In this document: piece by piece, positions 44,338 to 56,406 of the stretch | Numbering within the stretch: the first letter of the stretch is position 1 | Layout: the number at the start of each line of letters is the position of its first letter | Origin: Suillus spraguei | Lineage: Eukaryota; Basidiomycota; Agaricomycetes; Boletales; Suillaceae | DNA length: 64,000 nucleotides | Assembly: GCA_016800925.1 (NCBI GenBank) | Contig: JABCPU010000196.1 | Location: 1-64,000 of the forward strand | Direction: 5' to 3' | Notes under the pieces: generated by a model | What the model was told of the DNA's origin: nothing | The model's database searches: none | What the model saw: only the letters and a program-made list of their open reading frames with translations | Translations under genes and position numbers: made by a program

Positions 44338-45391
44338 CGTTTTTTTCTATCTGGATTGTACTGTAGGATTAATTTACCCTTAATGATACATGGCAATGTA
44401 TGCAATACGTACTTGAGCATGGACAGGATGTTCTGATGAGTCTTTGACAACTGACACATTCTCGACGATGCCGATGCCGCTATGGTACTACCGGCACGTC
44501 CAGCTGAGCGCGGGGAAATTTTCATCCGAGTGGCGTACACGCGCTTATTACTAAACCTGCCGAATCGTTCCTTTTCTTTTCTTTTTTTACGAGACATGCT
44601 CATGCATATGGTAGCGGCGCTATCATTGTTATAAACATCCCAGAATCTTAAAACACAGTTTACCAGTCACCGCCGGTAGATAATCCCGCACATGCGCGCT
44701 TGTGCCAGAACCGGCTCTCCGGGAGGCTCTGATCGAGCTCATAGTAAACCAAGCTAAATGATATGCAATACTGGCCAACTTGGCGCGTGCGTCTCGGACC
44801 CCACACAAGTTGATCTTGCATCCGGATTCCGCTTTCTCGTGTGGAACAAGGCTGTCCTTGCCAACATTATCAAGCTCAAAATGTCGCGGTAAGCTCCGAG
44901 CATTGGTTATAGTCCCCGAACACTTGCAGTACTAGTGATAACATTTTGTGTAGCTCCACAGACATATCTATGACTGCCATGGCATGATCACAATATTGAT
45001 AAGTGCCATTGGCAAATGAGTCGGAAGCATTCCGGGGCAAGAGTCTTCCCTAGACAGCGGCCCTTTTTCATAGTAGACAAAGGAAGATCTGATATTCGTC
45101 CCTTAGGAACGTATCGCCATTTTGACCTTCTTTCCCCGGAATTTTGACTCATCTCGAAAATTTTTGGCAGTGCATTCCTGTACAGATGCCTTATTGTCAA
45201 GGTTCAACTTATGTTTACAAGTGAGGGCCGATGCTTCCCAGCAACCGCCCAGTGGCTAGAATTATTTTCCGTTCACACGGCGCCTTCGAAGTGACAAATC
45301 CGTCGGCGTTGACATGAGAGTATAAAGTGATGGAAGGTACCTTTGGTTTGACGCCTTGATTTGTTACACAACAACTTCCTCCCTTTTTGAC
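44338..45391. other. Intergenic, no gene seen
   Basis: About 1.05 kb with short frames on both strands but no motif, splice pattern or start context that supports a gene. Confidence 0.4.
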
Positions 45392-48300
45392 ATGTCCGAA
45401 AAGTCTAACATACAGGAACCACTTGTGCAAGCTATCCCCTCCGCTGCTACGGCCGATACTACCAAGTCCTCTTTACCGGCGGCTACAAAGCCACTTCCCG
45501 AGTCGGCATATTCCGAAACGTCGACAAGTTCCCTACCTTCTGCTGTGGACATGTCTTCACCTGAGATCAAGGAAGCACTAATACCGCTTCCAGTCAGCCC
45601 TACGTCAAGTTCTCTGACACTTGAAGAATGTAAATCCGGCATAACCGAGAGACAAGAGAATGGCTTCCTTCGACGGTGGCAGCAATGGTTCACACTCTCC
45701 AGTCAAAGTAATCAGGCAATTTTTATTGATTAATTTATAGGGACTGGCTTCATGATTGCTGGAAATCCTACGAATACATCGAACAGACTCTCCGTGTGGC
45801 CACCCGGGAGCCTACTTATTTCTACTTAAATGTTCGACGGAAGACAGATAAAGGTGCGTCCTCAGGTATTACATAGCTCCAATTGATGTACCAGTATGTA
45901 GAGCAACCAAACTTTGTTTTCAGTGATTTTAGTCCCATTTTACTCGCCTGCTTGCGGTACGGCGTATTTAAGCACTCAGTTCATTAAATGATGAACAATT
46001 ATCTTCTGCAGCTCCGTCGTGGGGGGCGAATGCTTGAGCAGATATCCACAAGTTCCCATCGACGAGCTTCTTTTGGAGCTAGATTCGTTGGACAGTCGCA
46101 CCAATGATGCGCGTACGACTTTGCTGGAAGAAAACAAAGATGGCGTCGTACGATGTGCGAAAGCGCTCGGATACATGCATGAGCTACATGGTATGTAGCT
46201 CGTACTCCTTATCATAATTTGTTTCATACGCTTTATGATGCAGATAGTGATGCGGGCACGTACCTTACGGCCGCGGTCCAACAGCTTGACATTCTCCTAC
46301 TCTTGCTTAAAGAAGAATTCAAACCAATGTGCGATATGCTCTGTGTTTTCATCTCTTGGTATCTGATTTCTTATAGAGCTGAGCGATTGAAGCACGCAAT
46401 AGTACACGGTCGCATACCGCGCGATCTGCTGGATTCTACTTCCGAAAGAATCAGCAATACTACTACCTCGACGACAATAATGATTTTGTGAGAGAACCAA
46501 CAAAACTTTGCGAGATATTCAGTTAGATCAAGCGTGCAGGATGCCTTTCGTTTGGTCTCCACGTATTACGATGACTTTGACCAGTAAGTTGTGAATATCA
46601 CTTTGGTTGTATCATTTCCTATTTTCTTCTGCAGAACATTCACCCTAAACGGCGAGGGTGCATTCTGGAACGGAGCCAAGTGGACTACGCTCGAGCGAGG
46701 TCGGATGGTTAAACTAGCTGAGGTCTGTTCCTGACACTATCCTACTTTCGTCGTACTCATTATAATCAGGGGTTGTTGATGTTGAGTGATTTCCGAACCA
46801 CCAAGATAACGCCTAAGATATGTAGTCAACTTACGGGTAAGAGTACATGTTCCAAAAGTGTCCCGCGTTAATCCTGGGTCTAGAGCGCGGCAGAAAGTAT
46901 GCCTCACTAGCGGGGGTCCATCATAGACTTTGTGCGTTCTCCAATTTCTGTTGGTTTATTGAGTTAACCTCACCTTTCTTAGACAGAGGAGTGCGCCCAA
47001 TCATGAGATAGGTGGATAGTTTCCCACTAACTTGTCGTCTTCAACAGCGACGGATCATGGTTGACCGATTGGGCTGGAACACTTTCGGCTACAATCATGG
47101 GTAAGGAATTATTTGTCAGCCATCCATTGTGTGATCTCATTGACAACCAGAGATGATACACCATTCCCATTCCCCCTTCTTCAAGACAGAAGTAAGGCCC
47201 GAGACAACGATGACATCCTACCCGTACTTGAAGATGATATCGCTCTTCTCCCGCGAATCATGCCAGGTTTTGATCTGGAACGCAAGGTAATCACACAAAA
47301 GTAGACATTCGAGTACCTCTGATAACGCTTCCACAAGACGTGGTGCTTATTCGATGTTGATGAAGTCGAGCCAATAAAGTTCAATGAGAATGCCTGGAAA
47401 CACATCGTGCTCGACGAAAGCTCAAAGGTGAGGCCAATCAACTAAAATATTTGTTGGGCTCATTGCGGCAGGATGTTATTGAAGGAGTCGTGGGTGCATT
47501 CGACTTCAGCAAGGAGGCCATGGCAGATGAGGAACAAACGGGTTTGGTAGGTTGATTTACTTGTTCGTTCAAACATAACCTCGAATGTCACGGTGCGCCT
47601 CTCGCTGGCAGGTTATACTCCTGCATGGACCATCAGGGACCGGTAAAACGGCGACGGTTGAAGCTATCGCAGAACATTTTAGACGGCCATTGTACTCGCT
47701 CGCAGTATGTTCCCTTCCGTTGGACATAACCTTACTTGTGGACACGTTGACATCCCGTCTGGATGTATGTTCATCGACTGCTGTCCACTTCAATGCAAAT
47801 TTATCATTCTCACAGGCAGCAAGATCGTGGAATGCCATAGTGTTGATTGAAGCTGGCGATGTGCGACGTTTTGCATGTTTTATCAGTCATGAGTTAACTT
47901 GCATCCAGATTCTCATGCAGACTCAGAGGCACGAGCCAATAGTGCGTATTAGCTGTCTCCGTCTTGTACCATCCCGACCTGCGATCAGATGGAAGAACAT
48001 GTTCGCATCTCGACGATATTCGAGTTCTTTGAGCAGCATCGGTGCATTGTATTTGTTACCGCGAGGGCTACGTGTACTGCATACATGTCGCATTTTGCTA
48101 TGAGTACAGGTTTTATTTACTCATCTATCAATTCCATGTTCACCTGTCACTCTTTCAGCTATTCAGTATCCTGAATTAGATGGCGATTCCCGCCAAACCA
48201 TGTGGTCCAATATGCTCTCAGGAGAAGGAAACAATATATCGCGTCGAGACATTGAGGAGATGTCCAGAATTGCAGTGAATGGTAAGTGGCTCGCCCTCTT

Positions 48301-48516
48301 GTAGACAATCACTGCAATATTTGGCAGGTCGGGCAATGAAGAACATTCACACGACGGCCAAAGCATTGGCGCGTTCTAGGTACTTGTCTTCATTTGCCGT
48401 GAGATTTCTGATTAACCCGATATCACAGTAAACAACCTCTATCTCTACACCATTTGAAGACTGCTGCCAAAACACAAGGACAGGTCGAAGGTGCAGGATA
48501 TCATCTTTACTGGTGA
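45392..48516 (+). pseudogene. DUF7025-type fungal AAA ATPase, degenerate
   Basis: A many-exon gene starting MSEKSNIQEP. The middle shows the N-terminal domain of this fungal AAA family (DGVVRCAKALGYMHELH, LDILLLLLKEEFKPM, YRAERLKHAIVHGRI). The ATPase part has a good Walker A (LLHGPSGTGKTATVEAIAEHFRRPLY, near 47620-47700), then WNAIVLIEAGDV, IFEFFEQHRCIVF, QYPELDGDSRQTMW, GRAMKNIHTTAKALA and a C-terminal LSLHHLKTAAK. Walker B reads IEAGD instead of IDEAD, and the sensor-1/arginine region around 48055-48105 only matches the family after a frame change. It is probably inactive or a pseudogene; I could not settle all exons. Confidence 0.6.
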
Positions 48517-48780
48517 CCTGGCTGTTTTTTTAAATATACCCTTTGACTGCAAGAATATGGATGGACAATATATGTAGAACTACAGACGTATCGCAGTGCG
48601 TTTTTTGGAACTATTGACGATGTAGCAAGTGTGATTGTCACTGATCAGCGAATCGTAATTCGTGATGCCTTATGCGAGCATACAAGCTTCGGGGAATCAC
48701 GTGAGTTACGTGGTTGTCACATGATTCCTGATATCCATTTAAAATATATACACTCATTTAAATTCAAAGTCTACTTCCAA

Positions 48781-50209
48781 ATGTCATCTGTAGCGTCCTC
48801 ATCAGATTCGTCAAGCCCACCACAGGTCAAGAGAAAGAGAGTTACCGAGGAATGTGATAACGTAGCAGCAGATAGCGCACCTGTCCCAGATGACAGTGTC
48901 GTGCTGTCTCACGCCGAAAAACGCAGACAGAAGAAAAAAGATCAAGATCGGCCGTCGAAAAAGAGAAAGGTGACGGATGGTTCCGTAGCTGCGAAGGACT
49001 CGAAGCCTGCCGGTAATAGCAAGCTGAAACGTCAGAATTCGGTCTGGGTGGGTAATCTATGGTTCAAGACTACACCAGATGCACTACGAGGTTTCTTTGA
49101 TGGCGTCGGGGAGATCACGCGAATACACATGCCCACCAAAAAGGGAACAAAAGGAGAGAATATGGGGTGAGCAGAGATCATTTCCCTGCTAAATGCATGG
49201 TCGACTGAAGACGAGGTAGGTTCGCCTACGTTGACTTTGCTACGCCAGATGCCAAAGTTATAGCGATAACTCAGTCCGAACAAGAACTTCACGGTCGGAA
49301 TTTACTGGTCAAAGACGGTGTGTATGCTTGCGATTTACTCTACGCACTTGATGTTTAACCTTACATTCCTGCATATGTAGGAAATGATTTTGCGGGCCGT
49401 CCCATAGCTACACCAGCGGTGGGAACACAAGAGGATGCCAAGGGTCCTCCCGCAGGGAAATCAGTGAGCGGCTTGACGAAGACTCAACAGAAGATTCTGC
49501 GTGTACAGAAGCAGCCTCCTGCACAAACATTATTCCTCGGAAATCTTGGTTTTGATACTACTGTGGACTCGATTCGTGAACTCTTCGAAGCTCACAGATA
49601 TCCACAAAAAACTGGAAAGGGTGTCAAAACGAATGACACTGAGGCTACTGCTGGGGAGGACAACGATGCCACGAAAGATGTTTGGCTACGAAAGGTCCGT
49701 ATGGGAACTTTTGAAGACAGTGGTGCATGTAAGGGGTGAGTGATTTATCATACAAGGTGTATGTGATACCAACGGAAGCATCCAGATTTGCCTTTCTTGA
49801 CTTCACCAGCACCGAACATGCAACTGCCGCCCTGATCAATCCTCGCAACCATCGTCTAAACGGCCGAGATCTGGTGGTGGAATATGCCTCTGCTGATGCA
49901 GTCCGTCGAGGCGGTGGTCCAAGATTGCCAAGTGAACACAAAAGCGGTCCTGGAAAAAGACATGGTGGTCGGCAACCCGACACCGAGTCGCATCCACGAT
50001 CTCAATCGCGTCCGGGAAGGCGTAATGAAAAAGAACACAGCACACAACAAGATGACGCAGAATCAATACCACGGAACCAAAAGGAGGGTCCACGACATGT
50101 AAAAGCTGACAGGGTTCGAGGACGCCCGAAACCTGGTGCCGCACTGGCTCATGCGCCGCGTGAATCTGCTGCTATCATACCCAGCCAAGGTCAGAAAATT
50201 GTGTTCTAG
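48781..50209 (+). CDS. Nop13-like nucleolar protein with two RRMs
   Basis: Exons 48781-49166, 49220-49317, 49381-49735 and 49786-50209 join in frame. A Ser-rich, Lys/Arg-rich N-terminus (EKRRQKKKDQDRPSKKRK) precedes RRM1 (SVWVGNLWFKTT..GFFDGVGEITRIHMP, FAYVDFATPD) and RRM2 (TLFLGNLGFDTTVDSIRELF, FAFLDFTSTEHATAAL). An acidic insert (TEATAGEDNDATKD) sits within RRM2. The C-terminus is basic and disordered. This matches yeast Nop13, a nucleolar protein of pre-60S particles. The gene ends 115 bp from the converging dioxygenase gene. Confidence 0.85.
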
Positions 50210-50324
50210 GATATCACAATAGCAAAGGATAGCAAGGGACACAGCATTAAGTACACCCTAACGGTAGATAGCTTCACAAAAATTCCGTAGTCTACATGGA
50301 CATACCGAATGTACTTTTCCCAGT

Positions 50325-52352
50325 TCATGAATATTCCTCGTCATCCTGGACCATCCCAACGTTGAATTCAGCGCAGAGATCCCACCGAGAACCTGCGGCG
50401 GCGGCTGAAACATACTTAACGAAGCGCATAACGTTCTCGTCTCGCAGAACGAGAAGGAGTCTGTTAAAGCTAGGCTGAACGGTCAGCAAAGTGCTCTCGT
50501 CCTCTTCATCCTGCTCCCCGGCCCCTAGATCACCGTCATGGTCTCGTGAGCCAGAAGCATCGTTGACTTGATGTGTTTTGCTTGACCCGGAACGATAAAC
50601 TGCTGGATCATCCTCCTCGTCGTGGGGTGCCATATAACACTTGATGGCAAATAAATCAGTAAAACGTCGATGAGGAATATCTTGACCTAACCTCCCAACC
50701 TCCCCACTCCCCAGCCTGCCAGCCATGCGGCTCTTCGTCCTCTTCGTTCGCTTTCAACTTGCCATTTGATCGCGTCTCATTTTCTTCAGCTTCCGCTTGT
50801 GGCGTCAACCCCAACACTACGTCCAATCGTGACTCATCCCCTTCACTCGTTGCAAGGGTGTAATCCAAGCCTGGTCTAAACCTGCGTGCTTCTACAGTAT
50901 AGCTCAGCGGCAACAAATTTGTCAAGATGCTTAGCCAAGCACGAAACGCGTCGCTTGGGAAAACTTCATCTTGCAACTGACGGAGGATTGTGTCTGATTC
51001 GCGTGGAGGCTCTGTTGTTTTTTGGAGTGTACAGTAACGCCATTTGTGTGGTGGACCCCGCGCAGACCATGTACCAGAGACGCCAGCCGTGTGCGGTGGT
51101 ATCCTCCCCTGACGAGTCGCACCATCAAGACCATCAGCTTGGTCCGCCCTACGCAAGTCAGGTTCAAGTTTTGATACGAGAGATGCGGAAAGGAAATGGT
51201 AAAGTTCAATACTCGACTCCGCGACAAAACGTGCCATCAATGCCTTTATCGTGCGTGTTTGAAGGTAAACTGGGTTTAGAAACTTTGAGAGGTAGGAAAC
51301 ATATTCTCTTCGGAGCGGTCCATCTGGGTGGAGTGACTCTGAATCGGGGTATGCAACAAAGGTGGTAGAGCTAGATGTCTGTAGTAGTCCCGATGAGACC
51401 AATGCACAAACGATACATCTTCCAAGACATACCAACTGTTCTCGCGAGCTTTTGAACTCAGGAACTGCCTGATCAGCTTGATATCCCTCCTCGCCTTCCT
51501 GCGCTGCATGAAACCAGCCACTTATGCTAAGTCTTGCCCTGCCATCTCCTCCTACTACCACTTCTTCTACGGAATGGAAGCTTTTGCCTGGTTGCACTTC
51601 GAAGAAAATGAATTGATTCCAGCTTGGAGGGATGGCTTTGCATGGTGCAGCCTCAGGCTCAGAGATCCCGTCGATGCCGAGTTGAACAGGATACAATTCT
51701 AAAGCACCTCCCCATTCTTTTTTCCACTCCTCACCGTATGGCAGTGGCATGTAGAGGATGTACGACACGCGCCTGGTTCCAATCACATCGTCGTGGTTAA
51801 GCAGGTGACACCCCTGCGTGTACGAGTTGACAGACATGTCCTGTTTCGTGCCAGAGAGCGGTCCACACCCAGTGATAGCCTGGATGAACTTGCGGAACTC
51901 TAAAGAATAGAGTGCATCGCGAAGAGCTAGCAGGTTTGGAAAAAGTGCGAGTTGAGCCTCAGAGAGGTACGAGAGTGATGCAAGGTCCCCGGTTTGATTG
52001 ACCTAGGAAAAATATGTCGGACAACAGGTAGTCGGTTAGTAGGATTGAGAAGGCTTACCTTGTATATGTCTGTCTCCTTCTCAGTGAAGCTCAGTTCGTT
52101 CATACATTCATCCTTCACATTCTTGAGAAGATCGTCTTGGAAAAGTTTTTTCACAATTGCATATTTGAATGGTTCACTGCCAGCGTAAGCCTGATGTAGT
52201 TGCTGCACATTTTCTGGCTCGAAGAGACCAGGATAGAAACACGACTCGTGGTCCACAGTCGATGTCAGTGAAGAATGGGTCGTTTTTAATCGTTTTAGAA
52301 GCGAATCCGAAGAAAGTTCAGGCGAATGAGACCGCTCGCGAACGTGGGCCAT
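50325..52352 (-). CDS. Ofd1/Tpa1-like 2-oxoglutarate/Fe(II) prolyl hydroxylase
   Basis: Exon 1 is 52352-52059 and exon 2 starts at 52002; further introns lie near 51370-51435 and 50645-50690. The N-terminal catalytic domain has the iron ligands of this family: HLLNHDDV (HxD) and SFHSVEEV (distal His), with the 2-oxoglutarate Arg in RARLSISGWFH. A second, non-catalytic double-stranded-helix domain and an acidic linker (EENETRSNG, EEDEEPHGW) follow. Tpa1/Ofd1 hydroxylates ribosomal protein uS12 in yeast and controls oxygen-sensitive Sre1 turnover in fission yeast. F-box repeat copy B ends only 34 bp upstream of the start codon. Confidence 0.88.
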
Positions 52353-52599
52353 TATCTTCTTTTGAAAGTTTTGTGAGGGGGGTTCTTAGTTCAATTCAAG
52401 TTAGTTGGTCGCTTAAATGACCTTAAAGCTGTGTAAATTTGGAATTGTGCTCGATCTACATCAGATCACGATAATCCTATTGATGCCATAGCGCTAAAAC
52501 CATCGATATCATTATCTGATTATAATCACTAGGGACCGCTATTCTCTGCGACTTTGGATGATTATCATCATTCTCCACAAACTCTGCACTACAGTGGCC

Positions 52600-54357
52600 C
52601 TAGTAGTAAATCCCCAATCTAGTTTTCTCCTGCTTCCTGATCATATCCACATCTCGCAGATACGTTGAAGCTTTCGTCCACTTCACTCTGTGAGTTTCAC
52701 TTGCCACCGCGACATAGCTGGCGTCGACCTTGGATAGAATGTTCTTCAAATCTGGTAAGACGGAGGAGAGGAACGCGGCGACAGCCAACGGACTCTCGAT
52801 TAGCGATGCCCCGACAAAGAGTGTAGTGATCTTAGTATTGACTACCCCACCCCCTGGTACCTCGGGCGTCACAACACTGTATGAAGTGGCATCCATGCCG
52901 ATGCCAAGATGCATCGGCTAGGCGTAATTTTTTGAGCTTGGGCCACGATTTGGCGGCTCTAATCAGGTTGCCACAGGTTAATGGTAGCATTAGTTCTTCC
53001 AATGCGCAAAATGAGAACAGCGGCATAATTTCAGTTATTGTGAGGAGAAAATCACAAGTCAAATCGAGTGAGAAAGCTTGCACTTGCTGCGCTATTACAC
53101 GAGAAGCAAGGAGTGCAAGAAATTTTTCGTCACTGACCCGGGAAGATCGCGGGACGTTCCTGAGAGAGATGGATACACTTCTCGTGGGCATCCATGTTGC
53201 TTCAAGGAAGGGAACACATAGCTCAGGGCTCTGCGTGCGGATTGTAAGATGGTGAAGAGGATTTGAAAATGTGGTTGGACTGTATTTGTTACAGTTCTAT
53301 TTTTACTTCTTCTATCATGTTCCATAACACTCAGCTTCGATATTCTATCTCCGCTTCAATTGCCTTATATATTCAGATACCATCTCGAGTTCCTATTTCT
53401 TTAACTTGACCTATGCAGACCAGGGCCTGCAATCTACTGCTTTACTTGAACAACTGGTTCTAAGGAGAATGCTAGACTTCAAACTTTTGATTACTAAGAT
53501 GTTTGTATAACACCGAGTGTAACAGTATTTGAAGAAGCCCCTACTCAGAGATAGAAATGACAACTGTAAATGTTCAAGGGATGGAAGAGTGGAGAGGTGA
53601 AGCAAGGCAGGTCCATCGACGGCTTCTGTGCCAAGGGCCTTGAGCTGGTGCCAACCACATACAACTGCTCTTGAAACTGGAATGGGTATGGCTGGATCTA
53701 AGCCAGTGGTGGAGAAAGATTTAATGAGGGGACATATAGTTCCCAGGTTTGGTAAAACTGAGGCCATAAACAGGCTACCCATCGCATGTAGATGGAGCTC
53801 AGTGAGGGTGGGGCTGAGAAGGCTGGAAAGGAGGCGAATATATTCACAGTTACTGCCAAACCAGAACAATTTTTGAAGGCAAGGGAGTAGAAAAGGCCAA
53901 GGATGACTGCAGAGAGTATGTACCAGTTCCAGAAAGACATCTTCCTTATGCATGACACTCTGCCCCAGTTTCCTGAGGGCTCGAACTCTCATAAGGTACT
54001 TTTTGGTGTCCTGCCAGTGAGAGGTCAGAATGTGACCATTTAGCCTCTGCATGCCATTTGAGATAGTGTAATCATAGAGCACCAGAAACTTACCAGACCA
54101 TGCTGATGCCGTGACCATATGTGCCTGAGGAGACATGCTACTACTGGGGCGAGAGTGTCTATGTGAGCTCAGAGCACATCCAGGGCAGGCTCCAAAAATG
54201 TGTGACAAGTTCTAGTGAGACCTGCAAGAGTCCAGTGTCGAACATCTACATTGTTGGCTCTAGATGGTTGCTGGATGTCAAGCGTGATGTCTTCATAATC
54301 ATTCAAGGCCGAAAAAATGTTCCGCAGAACTTCATAGATCTGGAGGCAGGAGTGCAT
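52600..54357 (-). pseudogene. F-box/LRR-like protein, copy B, heavily broken
   Basis: It starts MHSCLQIYEVLRNIF and keeps the CAG that is TAG in copy A. A TGA at 54169-54171 replaces the conserved Trp after ALDVL. The second exon is interrupted by a 238-bp insertion (53287-53524), an in-frame 21-nt loss at the CGNL...RAAKSW site, and an out-of-frame deletion of roughly 85 nt near 52915 (LADE..LCSLG in copy A). It cannot encode the full protein. Confidence 0.87.
53287..53524 (+). mobile_element. 238-bp solo LTR (or tiny LTR element) with 5-bp target duplication
   Basis: It begins TGTTACAGTT and ends GAGTGTAACA, with a perfect inverted TGTTAC/GTAACA. GTATT flanks both sides (53282-53286 and 53525-53529). 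Copy A of the F-box gene has the uninterrupted site. A TATATATT box lies near 53370. The short length and TGTTA...TAACA ends suit a copia-type LTR; the inside does not resemble the gypsy LTRs here. Confidence 0.88.
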
Positions 54358-54503
54358 GAGTAGTGTGATAGTAGTAGTTGATTTAACGTTAAACCACCTA
54401 CTAATAAGACCCTATCTGGATAATGACGTCAGGAAGAAAGTGTCGCTAGTTAAACAACTTATATATCATAATACTTACAAGCGCTCTGCTCTCCTGCAGA
54501 TGG

Positions 54504-56406
54504 TCATTGCAGTAGTAAGGAATTGTAGACTATGTTCTCCGACTCTCTCTCCACATTTGATGATGACCACAATACTCTAATATCGTGCCTGTTTCGCACT
54601 CTGGACAGCACGGTATACAGCTGACCATGTGCAAATACATCCATCCAAAGATCCAGCACTGCACATTGCAGTGTCAGTCCTTGTGATCCATTGAATGTCA
54701 TCGCATATGCAGGTCGTAGGGGAAACTGTCTCCTATTGACAGTCCAACTAGAGCATGCAGGATTGAAAGAGAAAGTAATATGGGGAAGACAATGGATCTC
54801 GCCTGTTTGTGGAATTTGTACTTCAATAAATTGCATGTGCAATGCAGTGATGCATACTTGTGCATTGTGCACCAATCCTTTTTCCACTGACATGTTTCGT
54901 TGCATGGTGCATATTGCATTCACTTTTAAGTCTAGGTGATGTGGAGGTGTATTTGGATGTGTGAGCATGGCGAGATAATCCAGCATCTGCTCTGGAGCAT
55001 CAGGAGGTGCTTGATCTGCCTCTTTCAAGGTGTCTGAACTGAAGTAAGAGACTTTCTATTTATTTAGTATTGTTTGTAATTGATAAAATTTCAAAGCTTA
55101 CCATAGTCTCCTGGCAGTGCATCAAGTACGACATCATTACATTTGTTGACAAAGATATTTCATGGAGATAGGAATGCACATTAAATACATTCCTGTGGAT
55201 CTTGGAGTATGTGAGGTGGGAATAAGAAGTCGACAGCATCATTGACATCACAGATGTCATTGATCATAGTTAATGAACAACATGTGCCTGAGGAGTCTTA
55301 ACCAATTTCATCCACAAATTCAGTGTACTCTGGATCTCCAATCAAACAAACAGGTGTGGTGAGCATGAAAACTCGCATGTATTTCCATAGGTAGGATGAC
55401 TTGACTGATGCGGCCAGTGAGGCATATTCTCCTGCTCCATGAATGACTGGGCCTACTTGTCGATAGTCTCCGAGGCCTATGACAGGGATGCCTCCAAAAG
55501 GTTTGTTGTAGACATTCATGATATGTCAACAAAGGTGGTCAACGCACTCCCACGCTGCTTTGTTCAACATAGGTAGTTCATCCCAGATGATAGCAGTGGC
55601 ATTTCGAATGAGGTCTGCTCTTGGTGAGAACAGGTGGATAGTGGAATGGATGTCAGTGTTATCATCTGTGACTGGAATCCCAAACATATAATGAGTAGTC
55701 TGCCTGTGTTTGTATGCTGTTGCACACAGTGTGCTGCTTCTGATGATGAGTATGATGTGGACTGCAGCACACAGCATTGATGCCAATGCATTGATCATGA
55801 AAGTTTTCCTGTGTCCTGGGCAACCCTCTACAAAGAAAGTAGCATGTGTTTGATTCTGAATTCCATCACAGATGGTATCAAATATGTGCCACTGTTCATC
55901 ATTCAGAGCCTCGCACGTGTAGTCTCGCTCCGCCTCCAGTGCTGCATGGTTCTCCATTGGGAAGCAATCTTCATGGACTAATTCTGCAGTCCTCCTTTGT
56001 GGCAAGTACAGTCCGAAGTCTTCAATATGTTTCCCGCTTTGTGAGAGAATGTCATCGACTTGCTGTAGTGTGAATGCATAGCCATTGATGTCATTGCCAA
56101 GACGGAGCGCATGATCTTGTGACATAGTGTTCTTGAATGTCTCCCATAGTGGTGTTGCAAGGTATCCTTCCAGCAGGATTTGAGCAAAAAGAAATTGCAG
56201 CTGCGATGGCGTTCTGAGGGAATCAACGGCCTCCTGCAAAGTGAGAAAACCTTCTTGATGATTGTCAAAAAGTCTGAAGTCACTCGCAGCTTCATGAAAA
56301 TGCTCCAAATACACATCCATTGACAGTGCGCAGGTCTTGAAAAGAAGATGCAGGCTTGTGAAGTAGAAGAGTGTGGAGGTAGAAAACTTCACCACTTTGG
56401 AGAGGC
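54504..56406 (-). pseudogene. Helitron Pif1-like helicase, decayed
   Basis: Minus-strand frames give the Helitron helicase in order: GLYLPQRRTAE, LNDEQWHIFDTI, a Walker A that reads GCPGHRKT instead of GxPGxGKT, IIWDELPMLNKAAWE, GGIPVIGLGDYRQVGPV, TTPVCLIGDPEYTEFVDEIG, and the C-terminal RNMSVEKGLVHNA, RRQFPLRPAYAMTFNGSQGLT, FAHGQLYTVLSRVR. Frame breaks lie near 55030-55300 and at 55520. The Rep (HUH) nuclease part is absent, cut off where the chromovirus LTR begins at 56407. Helitrons move by rolling-circle replication; no clean 3' hairpin plus CTRR end could be fixed. Confidence 0.82.

Larger units (their letters stand above)
52387..54461 (-). repeat. F-box repeat, copy B (inverted relative to copy A)
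   Basis: The same unit as 27167-29095, including promoter with TGACGTCA (54424-54431) and the 3' UTR hairpin, with shared ends TAAGTTGTTTAACT and TTGAATTGAACTA. It is longer because of a 238-bp insertion and shorter by two internal deletions. It lies between a Helitron helicase remnant and the dioxygenase gene. Confidence 0.87.

Noticed and set aside
44338..45391. Minus-strand frames upstream of the AAA gene
   Set aside because: Short, motif-free and without splice continuity; likely chance.
53287..53524. Idea that the 238-bp insertion is a gypsy LTR fragment of the local family
   Set aside because: Only the six terminal bases match. Its interior and length differ, and it has its own target duplication.
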